Shown here: in pieces, positions 1 to 8,701 of the stretch
How positions within the stretch are numbered: the stretch's first letter is position 1
Layout: each line of letters starts with the position of its first letter
Made by a program: the position numbers and the translations under genes
The notes under the pieces: model-generated
What the model saw: only the letters and a program-made list of their open reading frames with translations
What the model was told of the DNA's origin: nothing
The model's database searches: none
DNA from: Bacillus_BD oryzisoli
GTDB lineage: Bacteria; Bacillota; Bacilli; Bacillales; Cytobacillaceae
DNA length: 64,000 nucleotides
Direction: 5' to 3'
Assembly: GCF_036670025.1 (NCBI RefSeq)
Contig: NZ_CP137640.1
Location: 654,001 to 718,000, forward strand

Positions 1-163
1 CGTGCGTGTCATCCAAACTTAAATTCTTTATAACACCTTTGTTTAGGATTATAATATATCTTAAAAGTCTGATAAAAAGGATATAAACTTAGCAATGAAA
101 ATTTTGAGGGATTTTTATTATTAAGTTTATCATTCTTTTTATCTTTTTTATTGAGGTGATTAA

Positions 164-1066
164 ATGAAGGAGAAAGTGTCTCCCTTTTTAGTATTACTTG
201 CAGCAATCCTTTGGGGGACGACGGGTACAACTCAGGCGCTTGCACCAGAAACAGCACACCCGATTGCTATCGGAGCTACACGCTTAGCAGTAGGAGGACT
301 ATTTTTAGTCATAATTGTTCTGATAAAAGGAAAATTCAACTTTAAAAATTGGCCAATCAAGACAACAATCTTTGCTTCTTTAAGTATGGCGTTGTATCAG
401 CCACTATTTTTCTCAGCTGTTTCTATTACAGGGGTTTCTATTGGAACAGTGGTGGCGATTGGGAGTGCGCCAATTTTATCAGGTCTCATAGAATGGCTAT
501 ATTTAAAAATTCGTCCATCTAAAGTGTGGTGGTATTCTACTTTCCTATCAATCTTGGGTTGTCTAATGCTCTTTGGTAATAAAGAATCAGTATATGTAGA
601 TCCTATTGGAATCCTCATGTCTCTAGGAGCGGGGTTATCCTTTGCAAGTTATACTATTATTAGTAGAAAGTTAGTAGTAAGCCATTCGTCATTATCAGTA
701 GTAGCAGTTGTTTTTACTCTTAGTGCCATCTTTTTATCCCCGTTTTTATTTGTTTTTGATATGTCTTGGGTAACAAGTCTTCGAGGTGTGGGTGTAAGTC
801 TTCAACTTGGAATTATGGCAACTGGGGTTGCATATTTACTTTTTTCTAAAGGACTCACCCATGTCTCTTCATCAACTGCAGTGACACTATCATTAGCAGA
901 ACCATTAACAGCAGCGCTATTAGGGGTTTTCATAGTAGGAGAACACTTAAACACTACATCCTGGTTAGGAATTTTCCTTTTAATGCTAGGAATCGGAATT
1001 TTAATATGTTCCTCTAGGAATTCTAGCAGCTATAAGGAGTTAAATAGAAAAACAGCAATTGAATGA
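164..1066 (+). CDS. EamA/DMT-family transporter
   Basis: The 300-residue product is almost entirely hydrophobic, with about ten predicted membrane segments arranged as two EamA repeats. The first begins with the typical AAILWGTTGTTQAL stretch near residue 12, and the second starts near residue 150 with LGAGLSFASYTIISRK. This is the architecture of drug/metabolite-superfamily exporters of the inner membrane; the substrate cannot be read from sequence. The start is supported by a GAGGTG ribosome site at about 154. The gene stands alone ahead of an unrelated DUF4256 gene. Family assignment is firm, substrate unknown. Confidence 0.85.
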   Translation: MKEKVSPFLVLLAAILWGTTGTTQALAPETAHPIAIGATRLAVGGLFLVIIVLIKGKFNFKNWPIKTTIFASLSMALYQPLFFSAVSITGVSIGTVVAIGSAPILSGLIEWLYLKIRPSKVWWYSTFLSILGCLMLFGNKESVYVDPIGILMSLGAGLSFASYTIISRKLVVSHSSLSVVAVVFTLSAIFLSPFLFVFDMSWVTSLRGVGVSLQLGIMATGVAYLLFSKGLTHVSSSTAVTLSLAEPLTAALLGVFIVGEHLNTTSWLGIFLLMLGIGILICSSRNSSSYKELNRKTAIE

Positions 1067-1119
1067 AACGATTATATATGGAAATCATGATGAATAAAAA
1101 CAATAAAAGGGAGACTAAT

Positions 1120-1689
1120 ATGACTAATAGAAATGAAAAAGAGTTGTCACTTGAACAACGTGAAGAATTACTTGGAGCATTGAAAGATCGTTTTGAGAAA
1201 AATATGCACCGCCATAAAGGCCTTGAATGGGCTAAAGTCCAAGCAAAGCTGGAAGATAATCCTGACAAAATGTGGTCGCTCAATGAAATGGAAATAACCG
1301 GCGGTGAACCGGATGTTGTGGATCATGATGATCAGAAGGACGAATACATTTTTTATGATTGTTCTGCAGAGAGTCCTAATGGTCGCAGAAGTGTTTGCTA
1401 CGACCGTGAAGCACTGGAGTCAAGGAAAAAAAATAAACCAGAAAATAATGTGATGGATATGGCAGCTGCCATGGGCATTGAACTATTATCGGAAGAACAA
1501 TATCGTGCGTTGCAAGAACTTGAAAACTTCGATAAGAAAACGTCGAGCTGGGTGCGAACACCCTCTGATATTAGAAAACTCGGCGGTGCCATTTTTTGCG
1601 ATTTTCGCTACGGGCACGTCTTCGTGTACCACAACGGGGCGGATTCTTACTATGCTGCCAGAGGGTTCCGTGGTTCATTAAGGGTCTAA
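1120..1689 (+). CDS. DUF4256 domain protein
   Basis: This predicted soluble protein of about 189 residues matches my memory of the DUF4256 family: SLEQREELLGALKDRFEKNM near the N-terminus, and DIRKLGGAIFCDFRYGHVFVYHNGA near the C-terminus. The family has no known function. An upstream in-frame ATG exists at 1063, but the AAGGGAG site just before 1120 makes 1120 the better start. The reading frame ends in GSLRV*; repeat-like DNA follows at once. No export signal or membrane segment is visible. Confidence 0.75.
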   Translation: MTNRNEKELSLEQREELLGALKDRFEKNMHRHKGLEWAKVQAKLEDNPDKMWSLNEMEITGGEPDVVDHDDQKDEYIFYDCSAESPNGRRSVCYDREALESRKKNKPENNVMDMAAAMGIELLSEEQYRALQELENFDKKTSSWVRTPSDIRKLGGAIFCDFRYGHVFVYHNGADSYYAARGFRGSLRV

Positions 1690-1805
1690 GGTGCCCCTTG
1701 ACCAAGAATTTGACAGGATCATAGAAAGTGATTTTTATCTTGCAAATAAATTAACCATCGACTTTGAAAAACTAGAATTCAGAAACCCTGCAATATTGAT
1801 TTGCT
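1686..1805 (+). pseudogene. Short coding remnant after DUF4256
   Basis: Positions 1686-1725 resemble the stretch at about 2031-2064 (AAGGTGCCC..., then a GAATTTGA run), so this looks like a copy of the local repeat. After it, an open frame of about 33 codons reads EFDRIIESDFYLANKL... to a TAA near 1805, with no start codon of its own. I read it as the degraded 3' end of a lost gene. No family was recognised. Confidence 0.3.
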
Positions 1806-1809
1806 AATG

Positions 1810-1840
1810 GGACGAGGTTGAAATAAAACCTCGTCCTTTC
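1810..1840 (+). terminator. Rho-independent terminator
   Basis: A GGACGAGGTT stem pairs with AACCTCGTCC around an AAATAA-type loop and is followed by TTTC. It would end transcription from the DUF4256 gene. Confidence 0.7.
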
Positions 1841-1935
1841 ATATTTCGGTGGCAATCGCTGGTGGAAAGTAATTATACCCCATGAATTGTTATAATATGA
1901 ATGGAAAGCCAAGATTAGATATCCTAGATTTATAG

Positions 1936-2045
1936 GGATGCAGGACAGGGACTACGGCCACTAATTAATTCCACCTGAATATTAAGTAAGCGAAGCTCAG
2001 TAGATATCATCTTATAAACCGCTGGGACAAGGTGCCCTTGGCGGA
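1936..2045. repeat. About 110-bp dispersed repeat, copy A
   Basis: This stretch aligns with 2697-2807. Both carry a GGACAGGG or GCACAGGC start, a CTAATTCCA.CTGAAT core, a TTATAAACC(G/A)CT(G/A)GGA block and an AAGGTGCC end. The two copies flank the DUF1697 gene. It belongs to the wider family of GGGACAGG-type repeats in this window. Confidence 0.65.
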
Positions 2046-2113
2046 TGAATTTGATGGGATTCATAGTCAAAATTGAAATATGCAAAAAGGAAGAATGTGA
2101 AGGGGTGCGATTC

Positions 2114-2653
2114 ATGGGAAAATATATTGCTTTTCTGCGCGGAATAAATGTTGGTGGAAAAAACAAAATATCCATGCCCGAATTAAGGGAGTTATTTGAA
2201 CAAAATGGATTTGATGATGTTGTAACATATATAAATAGTGGAAATATAATCTTTTCTAGTGATAATAACGATGAAAAAATGCTTAAAGAAGAATGTGAAG
2301 TATTAATTGCAAATAAGTTTCAACTTAATATTCCTGTCGCAATTATTTCCGTAAATGACCTTTTTGATGCGCATAGTAATGCACCATTTTGGTGGGGGCA
2401 AGACAAGGATTCAAAGCATAATGCGATTTTTATTATCCCCCCGACTACTGCGGAGGAAGTAATTGCGGAGGTAGGAGCAATAAAACCAGAGTACGAAAAA
2501 GTTGATCATTATGGAAGAGTTATTTTTTGGTCAGCACCTATCAAAACTTTTTCAAGAACACGATGGTCAAAGATTGTTGGCTCGCGTTTGTATGATAGCA
2601 TAACGATTAGAAATGCAAATACTGTTAGAAAGCTATTGCAGCTTGTTGAATAG
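2114..2653 (+). CDS. DUF1697 domain protein
   Basis: The product of about 179 residues starts MGKYIAFLRGINVGGKNKI, the hallmark of DUF1697, and continues with the conserved VVTYINSGNIIFSS block near residue 40 and a C-terminal TFSRTRWSKIVGS block. The family is cytoplasmic and uncharacterised. The frame is open upstream to 2045, but only the ATG at 2114 fits the conserved N-terminus, with an AAGGGG site just before it. The gene is flanked on both sides by copies of a 110-bp repeat, which suggests it sits in a repeat-rich, mobile neighbourhood. Confidence 0.8.
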   Translation: MGKYIAFLRGINVGGKNKISMPELRELFEQNGFDDVVTYINSGNIIFSSDNNDEKMLKEECEVLIANKFQLNIPVAIISVNDLFDAHSNAPFWWGQDKDSKHNAIFIIPPTTAEEVIAEVGAIKPEYEKVDHYGRVIFWSAPIKTFSRTRWSKIVGSRLYDSITIRNANTVRKLLQLVE

Positions 2654-2696
2654 TAAAGGATATGCTCTTTCATTTTTAAAGAAACGGTCAACCAAT

Positions 2697-2807
2697 AAGG
2701 ACGCAGGCACAGGCGCCGTGACCTATCTGCTAATTCCAACTGAATTACATTTTAGTAAGGCTCTGTTGAGGCCAACTTATAAACCACTAGGATAAGGTGC
2801 CTGCCCT
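2697..2807. repeat. About 110-bp dispersed repeat, copy B
   Basis: This is the second copy of the repeat at 1936-2045, with the same internal blocks in the same order and ending in AGGATAAGGTGCCTG. The remaining 160 bases before the next gene are AT-rich and hold no other recognised feature. Confidence 0.65.
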
Positions 2808-2966
2808 CTTGTCTCTCACTCAAATTTGTTATAAAGAAATAAGAATGTGTTTAATATGTTTATTTCAGGAGAATACACCTCATTTACCTTTTTTAATAAC
2901 ATGAAGGTTTTCTTCATTATTTTGTCTAAAATAAGAGAGAGAAAATAAATTGGAAAAGGTGATGAA

Positions 2967-4334
2967 ATGAGTCAATTATCCGAGCTTTTATCAACTAATT
3001 ACGATAAAAATATCGAAGAATTAAAAGAATTACTCCGTATTCAAAGCATTAGTTCCTTATCTGAGCATAAAGAGGACGTACAAAAAGCAGCTTCATGGAT
3101 TTCCAATAAATTAAAAACTATTGGAATGGAGCATGTTGAAATCATTCAGACAAAAGGTCACCCTATTATTTATGGTGACTTGATTCATAAGGAGGGTGCT
3201 CCGACGGTTTTAGTATATGGCCACTATGATGTACAACCGGTTGATCCTGTTGATTTATGGGAAACACCTCCTTTTGAACCGACGATCCGTGATGAAAAGA
3301 TTTTTGCTAGGGGGGCAACAGATGACAAGGGACAAATGTTCCTCCACATCAAAGCGGTGGAAACTTTATTGGAATCAGACGGATCATTACCTGTAAACAT
3401 TAAGTTTTGCATCGAAGGGGAAGAAGAAATCGGAAGCCCTAATCTTCCACACTTTTTATCCGAAAATAAAGAAAAACTATCCTGTGATGTGGTTTTGATT
3501 TCTGATACAGATATGTGGGAAAAAGGAGTACCAGCCATTACTTGTTCGTTAAGAGGTCTATGTGCACTGGAAATTACTCTTAAAACGGCTAATTCTGATT
3601 TGCATTCAGGCATGTTCGGAGGGGGAGTCCAGAATGCAAACCACCTATTGGTACAGCTGCTTTCAACTCTTCATGATGCAAACGGAAAAGTAAATGTTGA
3701 CCATTTTTATGATAATGTAATCGAACTGACAGACTATGAAAAAGAACAGATGGCAGAATTAGGCTTTGATGAGGAAAAACTAAAGCAATCTTTAGGACTA
3801 ACGAATTTGACTGGGGGAGAAAAAGATTATCCTTATCGTGAGAGAATTAGTTCTCGACCAACATTAGAAATAAACGGCTTATGGGGCGGGTTTCAGGGTG
3901 AAGGAACAAAGACTGTCATCCCGAATGAGGCACATGTCAAAATAACCTGCCGTTTAGTCAATAATCAACATCCCGAAAAAATTCAGCAATTGGTTAAAAA
4001 GCATCTGGAGGAGAATGCACCAATTGGATGTACAGTTGAAGTTTCTCTTGGTGATACCGGCAATCCATTTTTAACGCCTATCGACAGCCCGATGATGCAA
4101 ACAGCTGCTGAAGCATATAAAAAGGTATATGGGAAATCACCTGTTTACAAAAGAGAAGGCGGCTCCATTCCGATTGTTTCGGATTTCAACAAAATATTAA
4201 ATGCTCCCGTAGTCTTAATGGGATTCGGTTTGCCAGGTGAAAATCTTCATGCTCCAAATGAACATTTTCACTTAGAGAACTTTGATAAAGGGATCTTAAC
4301 AATATGCTCCTTTTTAGAGTTAATTGAAAAATAA
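2967..4334 (+). CDS. M20-family dipeptidase
   Basis: The 455-residue protein is a zinc metallopeptidase of the M20 family, CNDP/dipeptidase type, predicted to hydrolyse dipeptides in the cytoplasm. Metal-binding motifs are clear: VYGHYDVQPVD near residue 84, GATDDKGQ near 117 and EGEEEIGSPN near 151, followed by a lid domain and a C-terminal catalytic half with KREGGSIPI and the final HAPNEHF histidine motif. Length is usual for the family. AAAGGTGATGAA precedes the start. The gene stands alone, with a GGGACAGG-type repeat after it. Confidence 0.9.
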   Translation: MSQLSELLSTNYDKNIEELKELLRIQSISSLSEHKEDVQKAASWISNKLKTIGMEHVEIIQTKGHPIIYGDLIHKEGAPTVLVYGHYDVQPVDPVDLWETPPFEPTIRDEKIFARGATDDKGQMFLHIKAVETLLESDGSLPVNIKFCIEGEEEIGSPNLPHFLSENKEKLSCDVVLISDTDMWEKGVPAITCSLRGLCALEITLKTANSDLHSGMFGGGVQNANHLLVQLLSTLHDANGKVNVDHFYDNVIELTDYEKEQMAELGFDEEKLKQSLGLTNLTGGEKDYPYRERISSRPTLEINGLWGGFQGEGTKTVIPNEAHVKITCRLVNNQHPEKIQQLVKKHLEENAPIGCTVEVSLGDTGNPFLTPIDSPMMQTAAEAYKKVYGKSPVYKREGGSIPIVSDFNKILNAPVVLMGFGLPGENLHAPNEHFHLENFDKGILTICSFLELIEK

Positions 4335-4372
4335 GGAACGCTGGAACAACCGAGTCCCAGCAAAATTATTCA

Positions 4373-4432
4373 AGGGGGCAGGCAACCATGACCCAGTAAA
4401 ATTGATACCTACTGGGTCGCGGTGCCTGTCCC
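4373..4432. repeat. GGGACAGG-type hairpin repeat
   Basis: Arms GGGGGCAGGCAACC and GGTGCCTGTCCC flank an inner stem ACCCAGTA/TACTGGGT. The same design recurs at 7694, 10969, 48655 and 49456. It lies between two convergent genes. Confidence 0.75.
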
Positions 4433-4451
4433 TTTAACCTAGATTTATATT

Positions 4452-6062
4452 TTAAAGGGGTGTAGCGGTTAATTGCTTTAATACTGGTTTTCCGTCTTCT
4501 ACAACAAAGGATGCGCGGGTGCTGATTGGAGCACCTGGTCTTGTTACATAAGGAATGACCTGATAATCTGTTTGCCATGTACTTTGTGTCAGTTTACAGC
4601 GTACATATCCACGATAATTATTGAAAAATTTAATATGCGGATTCTCTTTTAGGTATTGTGCTGTATTGTTATTCACATCAGATCCGTCACCATTGGAAGT
4701 AATAGAAGTTCCCACAAACTCTACCGCAACATTTTTTGAATTAGCGTCATGGAAGTCTACTTTGACCTCATTTGCCCAGCTGGTATGTACGTCTCCAGTA
4801 AGAACAACCGTATTCTTAATGTCCTTTTCCGCTAAAAAGTCAACAATTCGTTGACGTGCCGCAGGATATCCATCCCAAGCATCCATACTTACATATTCTT
4901 CGTTAGGATCAAAATCACCATCACGGTGAGCGAAAAATACTTGTTGAGCTAATACTTTCCATTTTACTTGGGATGAAGCTAGTCCATCTAGAAGCCAGCG
5001 TTCCTGCTGCTCACCTAAAAGGGTACGGGTTGGATCCTCGGATTCAGGAGTTGGGACTTTCCATCCATCCCCATTTGCTTGATCATCCCTGTATTGACGA
5101 GTGTCAAGAACATTAAATTCTACTAAATTACCAAAAGCTAAGCGGCGGTACAATTGCATATCGCTTCCATTTGGTAAAGTAGTACGACGAAGTGGCATAT
5201 GCTCATAGTAGGCTTGATAAGCAACGGCTCTCCGCTGCATGAAATCTTTTTTCGACTGCTTTTGCGGATCTTGAGGAATATCATTGGCGTAGTTATTATC
5301 CACTTCATGATCATCGAATGTAACAATCCAAGGGAAATTAGCGTGTGCTGCTTGCAGGTCACTATCTAATTTATATAGAGCATAACGGTTACGATAATCG
5401 TCAAGTGTATAGATTTCCGGAGCCGAATAATCCGTTGGTCGAACCTTTGAACTGTGGCTTCCTTCATAAATATAATCACCAAGATGAATAACCAAATCGA
5501 GATCATCCTTTGCCAAGTGTTGATAGGCTGTGAAATGGCCTGTTGGCCAGTTTTGGCAGGAAACAAAAGCAAAATTTAGATGATCGACCGTACTGTTATA
5601 GGCAGGGGCTGTCTTCGTTCTTCCTGTTGGGCTGATGTGATCATGTGCTTTAAAACGATAATAATACCATGTAGATGGATCCAATCCTTCAACTTCCACA
5701 TGGACAGAGTGACCAAGCTGTGGTTTGGAAAGCTCATTTCCTCTTTTTACAACATTTTTAAAAGTAGCATCAAGAGAAACCTCCCATTGTACTGGCACTG
5801 GATGGTTATCCATACCGCCGCCGTTCAATGGATCTGGAGCAAGTCTAGTCCATAAAACAACTCCATCCGGAAGCGGGTCTCCTGAAGCGATCCCCAAAGT
5901 AAATGGATATTGTAGTTTGTTAGAATTGCCAGCATTATCATTTGGGGCTGCAGATGCATAGTTAAATGGTATTGAACTTGCAATAGTAGCACCAAGGGCA
6001 ATCCCAACCCCTTTACCTGTGTTTTTCAAAAAATTTCTACGTTTGTTATCAAATTCTTTCAT
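4452..6062 (-). CDS. phoD: PhoD-type alkaline phosphatase / phosphodiesterase
   Basis: The 536-residue protein begins with a twin-arginine signal (NKRRNFLKNTGKGVGIALGA) and an AxA-like cleavage region near residue 38, so it should be exported folded through Tat. The N-terminal PhoD domain starts FTLGIASGDPLPDGVVLWTRLAP near residue 53. Metal ligands sit in FVSCQNW, HLGDYIYEG and TFDDHEVDNNYA; a later VVLTGDVHTSW block completes the metallophosphatase core. It would release phosphate from phosphodiesters or cell-wall teichoic acids outside the cell. No confident Pho box was found upstream. Confidence 0.92.
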   Translation of the reverse strand: MKEFDNKRRNFLKNTGKGVGIALGATIASSIPFNYASAAPNDNAGNSNKLQYPFTLGIASGDPLPDGVVLWTRLAPDPLNGGGMDNHPVPVQWEVSLDATFKNVVKRGNELSKPQLGHSVHVEVEGLDPSTWYYYRFKAHDHISPTGRTKTAPAYNSTVDHLNFAFVSCQNWPTGHFTAYQHLAKDDLDLVIHLGDYIYEGSHSSKVRPTDYSAPEIYTLDDYRNRYALYKLDSDLQAAHANFPWIVTFDDHEVDNNYANDIPQDPQKQSKKDFMQRRAVAYQAYYEHMPLRRTTLPNGSDMQLYRRLAFGNLVEFNVLDTRQYRDDQANGDGWKVPTPESEDPTRTLLGEQQERWLLDGLASSQVKWKVLAQQVFFAHRDGDFDPNEEYVSMDAWDGYPAARQRIVDFLAEKDIKNTVVLTGDVHTSWANEVKVDFHDANSKNVAVEFVGTSITSNGDGSDVNNNTAQYLKENPHIKFFNNYRGYVRCKLTQSTWQTDYQVIPYVTRPGAPISTRASFVVEDGKPVLKQLTATPL

Positions 6063-6285
6063 TTTTCATCCTCCTCGTACTCAAACAGTGTAGAATTAAA
6101 ATATTTAGAGAATTTATTTATAACGTAAAAGAATAGTAAATCATAGGAAAATGATAGATTTGGAGGAATCATTCTCTTGAATTTTAGGTATAAAAGTAAT
6201 GGGTAAAATACAAAGATTTGTCGAAAATTAGTACCAAGGACTATCTAGAAGTATTATTTTTTAGACGTTGCCAGGTTAATGCTAA

Positions 6286-6309
6286 AATCCCCTTGGAAAC
6301 AAGGGGATT
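6286..6309 (-). terminator. Terminator of the panD/ATP-grasp pair
   Basis: AATCCCCTTG pairs with CAAGGGGATT around a short loop. Read on the minus strand it is followed by TTTTAGC, consistent with ending the operon transcribed from 7595. The rest of 6063-6364 shows no gene. Confidence 0.6.
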
Positions 6310-6364
6310 GACGTCCATCGTTTTATTGTTTATGCAAGATTTCAAAAAACGTTGGTAATTCAAC

Positions 6365-7204
6365 TTAATCTTGTTCTTTTGCTTTTTCCTTTAAATAGTC
6401 ATCAAATGAATGAATCATAAATTGTATCCAGTTATCATAAATTTTAGCTTTTTGGTTCATAATTCTTTCATATACGCTTTGATCGGGTAGTAAGGAGAAT
6501 AATTCTAGATCGGGACAGCCTTTTAAATCATCCGTATTTACTTCAATAATCCACAAGTTTCCATTTTGGTCCAGGGCAAAGTCGAGTCCAACTTCAGTGA
6601 AAAAATGGAATTTGTCTAGCATCTTACAAATTTCCAAAGAGACATTCTTTAAAATATCTTTTGTAAAATGATGGTTTTGATTTGGAAATAGCAAAGCAAT
6701 TAACTCATCTGTAGGTTTAACTGAACCGTTACTAATTCCAATATTGGAAACTAAAGACCCTTCTCCTCCAATTCTTATTAAATCGCCAGCATAAATCCAT
6801 GAACCATCCATCTCCCTATATAAATGCGATCTAATGTCAAATGGACGCCCGTTATAACGGATTGCTGGAATTCCTCTTTGAATGATTGTAATTTTATCAT
6901 GGTAAAATTGATCAATTTGCTTATAAGTCTCTTCGAAGTTTTTAAAAGTAAGTGCTTCTTTTCCTTGTATAGTCCATTCAAAGAAGCTCCCGTTCTTATG
7001 AACAGTACTTATATCCTTTCCTCCCCAGGTTGCAATGGATTTAATATAAACAAGGGGATAATCGGTAAGCATTGATGCTAAAGAATCCTTCGTAAATAAT
7101 CTGGTTTCTGGAATTTCAATATTTTTTAGGGAATGTAATGTTAATAATTTATACATTTCCCATTTATTAATAAACTCCCTGTCTGGGTCTAGTATTGGTG
7201 TCAT
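6365..7204 (-). CDS. YheC/YheD-like ATP-grasp protein
   Basis: The product of about 279 residues resembles YheC/YheD ATP-grasp proteins, some of which are spore-coat associated. Visible signatures are VYIKSIATWGGKDI near residue 50, IIQRGIPAIRYNGRPFDIRS near 107, IRIGGEGSLVSNIG near 144 and the metal-binding end VGLDFALD...WIIEVNTD near 206-225. ATP-grasp enzymes join a carboxylate to an amine or thiol. The ATG at 7213 sits one base from the GGGAG site, so 7204, ten bases away, is preferred; this places the gene just after panD and suggests coupled translation. Confidence 0.75.
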   Translation of the reverse strand: MTPILDPDREFINKWEMYKLLTLHSLKNIEIPETRLFTKDSLASMLTDYPLVYIKSIATWGGKDISTVHKNGSFFEWTIQGKEALTFKNFEETYKQIDQFYHDKITIIQRGIPAIRYNGRPFDIRSHLYREMDGSWIYAGDLIRIGGEGSLVSNIGISNGSVKPTDELIALLFPNQNHHFTKDILKNVSLEICKMLDKFHFFTEVGLDFALDQNGNLWIIEVNTDDLKGCPDLELFSLLPDQSVYERIMNQKAKIYDNWIQFMIHSFDDYLKEKAKEQD

Positions 7205-7205
7205 C

Positions 7206-7595
7206 TTATTCATTCTCCCATGGTTCCATTAATGGATTTTCTACAATCTTAGTAATTTTGTTTTGATCATCAACATAAGCCACCACTGTTTTTAAGTTTG
7301 CTAATTCTTCTTCTTCGAATATTCCAGTACTTAAGATGATGACAATGTCCCCCTTGGTAAATAAATGGGCGGGTGGGCCGTTTAAGCAAATGATACCTGA
7401 ATGTGACTTTCCAGGAATCGCGTAGGTTTTCCAGCGGGCTGCATTGCGAAGATTGGTAATTTGCACCATTTCGTAGGGTAAAAGGTTGGTTACCTTCATT
7501 AATTCTTTATCAATAGTAATGCTGCCAGGATAATTTAAATCTGCTTCAGTAACCGTGGCTCTATGAATTTTTCCCTTACACATATATCGTTTCAT
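7206..7595 (-). CDS. panD: Aspartate 1-decarboxylase (PanD-like)
   Basis: The 129-residue product matches PanD, the pyruvoyl enzyme that makes beta-alanine from aspartate. It has the CKGKIHRATVTEADLNY start with the active-site Lys, the self-cleavage site PGSITID (pyruvoyl group from the Ser), AARWKTY with the conserved Arg/Thr/Tyr, and ICLNG with the conserved Asn. The usual NGAAA is NGPPA here, so it is a divergent form. The ATG at 7595 has a GGAGGA site; the 12 codons upstream are not counted. It is not with panB or panC but with an ATP-grasp gene. Confidence 0.85.
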   Translation of the reverse strand: MKRYMCKGKIHRATVTEADLNYPGSITIDKELMKVTNLLPYEMVQITNLRNAARWKTYAIPGKSHSGIICLNGPPAHLFTKGDIVIILSTGIFEEEELANLKTVVAYVDDQNKITKIVENPLMEPWENE

Positions 7596-7693
7596 TCTGC
7601 TCCTCCGGGTAAGTGGAATATATTTATACAAATGTTATATGTAGTGCTGAATAAAAGGTGTATGTACGGTCTATACTCTCTTTTTAAGATTTA

Positions 7694-7746
7694 CAGGGAC
7701 AGGCGCCGTGACTCAGCCATAAGGCTGGGTCACGATGCCTGTCCCC
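7694..7746. repeat. GGGACAGG-type hairpin repeat
   Basis: GGGACAGGCGCCGTGA pairs with TCACGATGCCTGTCCC, with an inner stem CTCAGCC/GGCTGGG. It is a close relative of the repeat at 4373. Confidence 0.8.
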
Positions 7747-7749
7747 TTG

Positions 7750-7779
7750 TGTCAAAATATTTTCACAAATATTTTGACA
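7750..7779. promoter_or_regulatory. Perfect 13-bp inverted repeat, likely operator
   Basis: TGTCAAAATATTT, a 4-base TCAC spacer, then AAATATTTTGACA. The right arm contains TTGACA, which could be a -35 for the enoyl-CoA hydratase gene starting at 7840. The symmetry and position suggest a repressor site. I do not recognise the regulator. Confidence 0.6.
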
Positions 7780-7839
7780 ATTTTGTAAATGCATCTGTTA
7801 AAATTATATTGACAATATTTGTGGGAGGGAGCGGGCAGA

Positions 7840-8634
7840 ATGAGGGTTACAATTGAAAAAACAGAAAAGGATGGTAAAATTTCGCTGCAGGAAAGCGGCG
7901 GGTTCGCTATTGTTACAATTAATCGTCCAGAGCTGAAGAATGCATTAACAAATAGAATGTGGAATGATTTGAAAGAGGTTGGTAAGCGCATCACACAAAA
8001 TCCAAAGAATAAAGTTGTGATTCTACGTGGAAAGAATAAACTGTTTACCTCTGGCTCAGATTTAAAACAATTTAATCATTTATCGATTGAGGAAGCGAAT
8101 GATGCCTTTCGCATCATGGAAGAGGCGATTTCAACTTTTGAAAGACTGCCGTTACCAACGATTGGAGTGATCAATGGTCCTGCTATGGGTGCCGGTTTTC
8201 AGCTTGCTTTAGCCTGTGATATTCGCATTGGAACCCCAAATACAAGGATGGGTATGCCTGTTGGAAGATTGGGTATTACGTTAAATCAGTCTTTTGCCAG
8301 AAGAATTGCTGATCTCATTGGAAAAAGCAGAACAATGGATCTGGTTTATACAGGCAGACTTTTAAAACCGTATGAATGCTATGATCTAGGGCTTATTAAT
8401 TATTTATTAGATGACGATACGGATGTAAATCATTATGCTATCGAATTAGGAAAAAAGGTAATGGAGCAATCACCAGCATCTCTTCTGGCCGTCAAAAAAG
8501 CACTGTCCTTTAGTAATCCAACAATTTCCATTCCGTGGGAAACAGGTCTTGATAATTGTGTTGATGCTTTTGATTTTCCAGAAGGAGTAAGTGCGTTCGT
8601 TGAAAAAAGAAAACCTAACTTTAAAAGGAGATAA
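7840..8634 (+). CDS. Enoyl-CoA hydratase/isomerase family protein
   Basis: This 264-residue crotonase-fold protein should act on acyl-CoA thioesters. The family start FAIVTINRPELKNALT lies near residue 23, the first oxyanion-hole strand is LFTSGSDLKQF, and the second block is GPAMGAGFQLALACDIRIG. The usual hydratase Glu of the MGMPVGRLGITLNQ region is not obvious, so it may be an isomerase or hydrolase rather than a hydratase. The ATG at 7840 follows GGGAGGGA; the frame is open 21 bases further up. A perfect inverted repeat precedes the gene. Its role may be linked to the catabolic cluster 5 kb downstream, but it has its own promoter region. Confidence 0.8.
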   Translation: MRVTIEKTEKDGKISLQESGGFAIVTINRPELKNALTNRMWNDLKEVGKRITQNPKNKVVILRGKNKLFTSGSDLKQFNHLSIEEANDAFRIMEEAISTFERLPLPTIGVINGPAMGAGFQLALACDIRIGTPNTRMGMPVGRLGITLNQSFARRIADLIGKSRTMDLVYTGRLLKPYECYDLGLINYLLDDDTDVNHYAIELGKKVMEQSPASLLAVKKALSFSNPTISIPWETGLDNCVDAFDFPEGVSAFVEKRKPNFKRR

Positions 8635-8648
8635 ATTATTCCTTTAAA

Positions 8649-8695
8649 ATAAAAAGGGCGCCCAGATATTATAGCAGAAAATTGGATGCCCTTTC
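8649..8695. terminator. Bidirectional terminator
   Basis: AAAGGGC-GCCCA pairs imperfectly with TTGG-ATGCCCTTT across a loop; A-rich and T-rich flanks on either side suit termination of both convergent genes. Confidence 0.6.
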
Positions 8696-8701
8696 TTTAT
8701 T

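Noticed and set aside
23..257. Minus-strand ORF at the left end
   Set aside because: It overlaps the promoter and start of the EamA gene, is low-complexity and has no recognisable domain or ribosome site.
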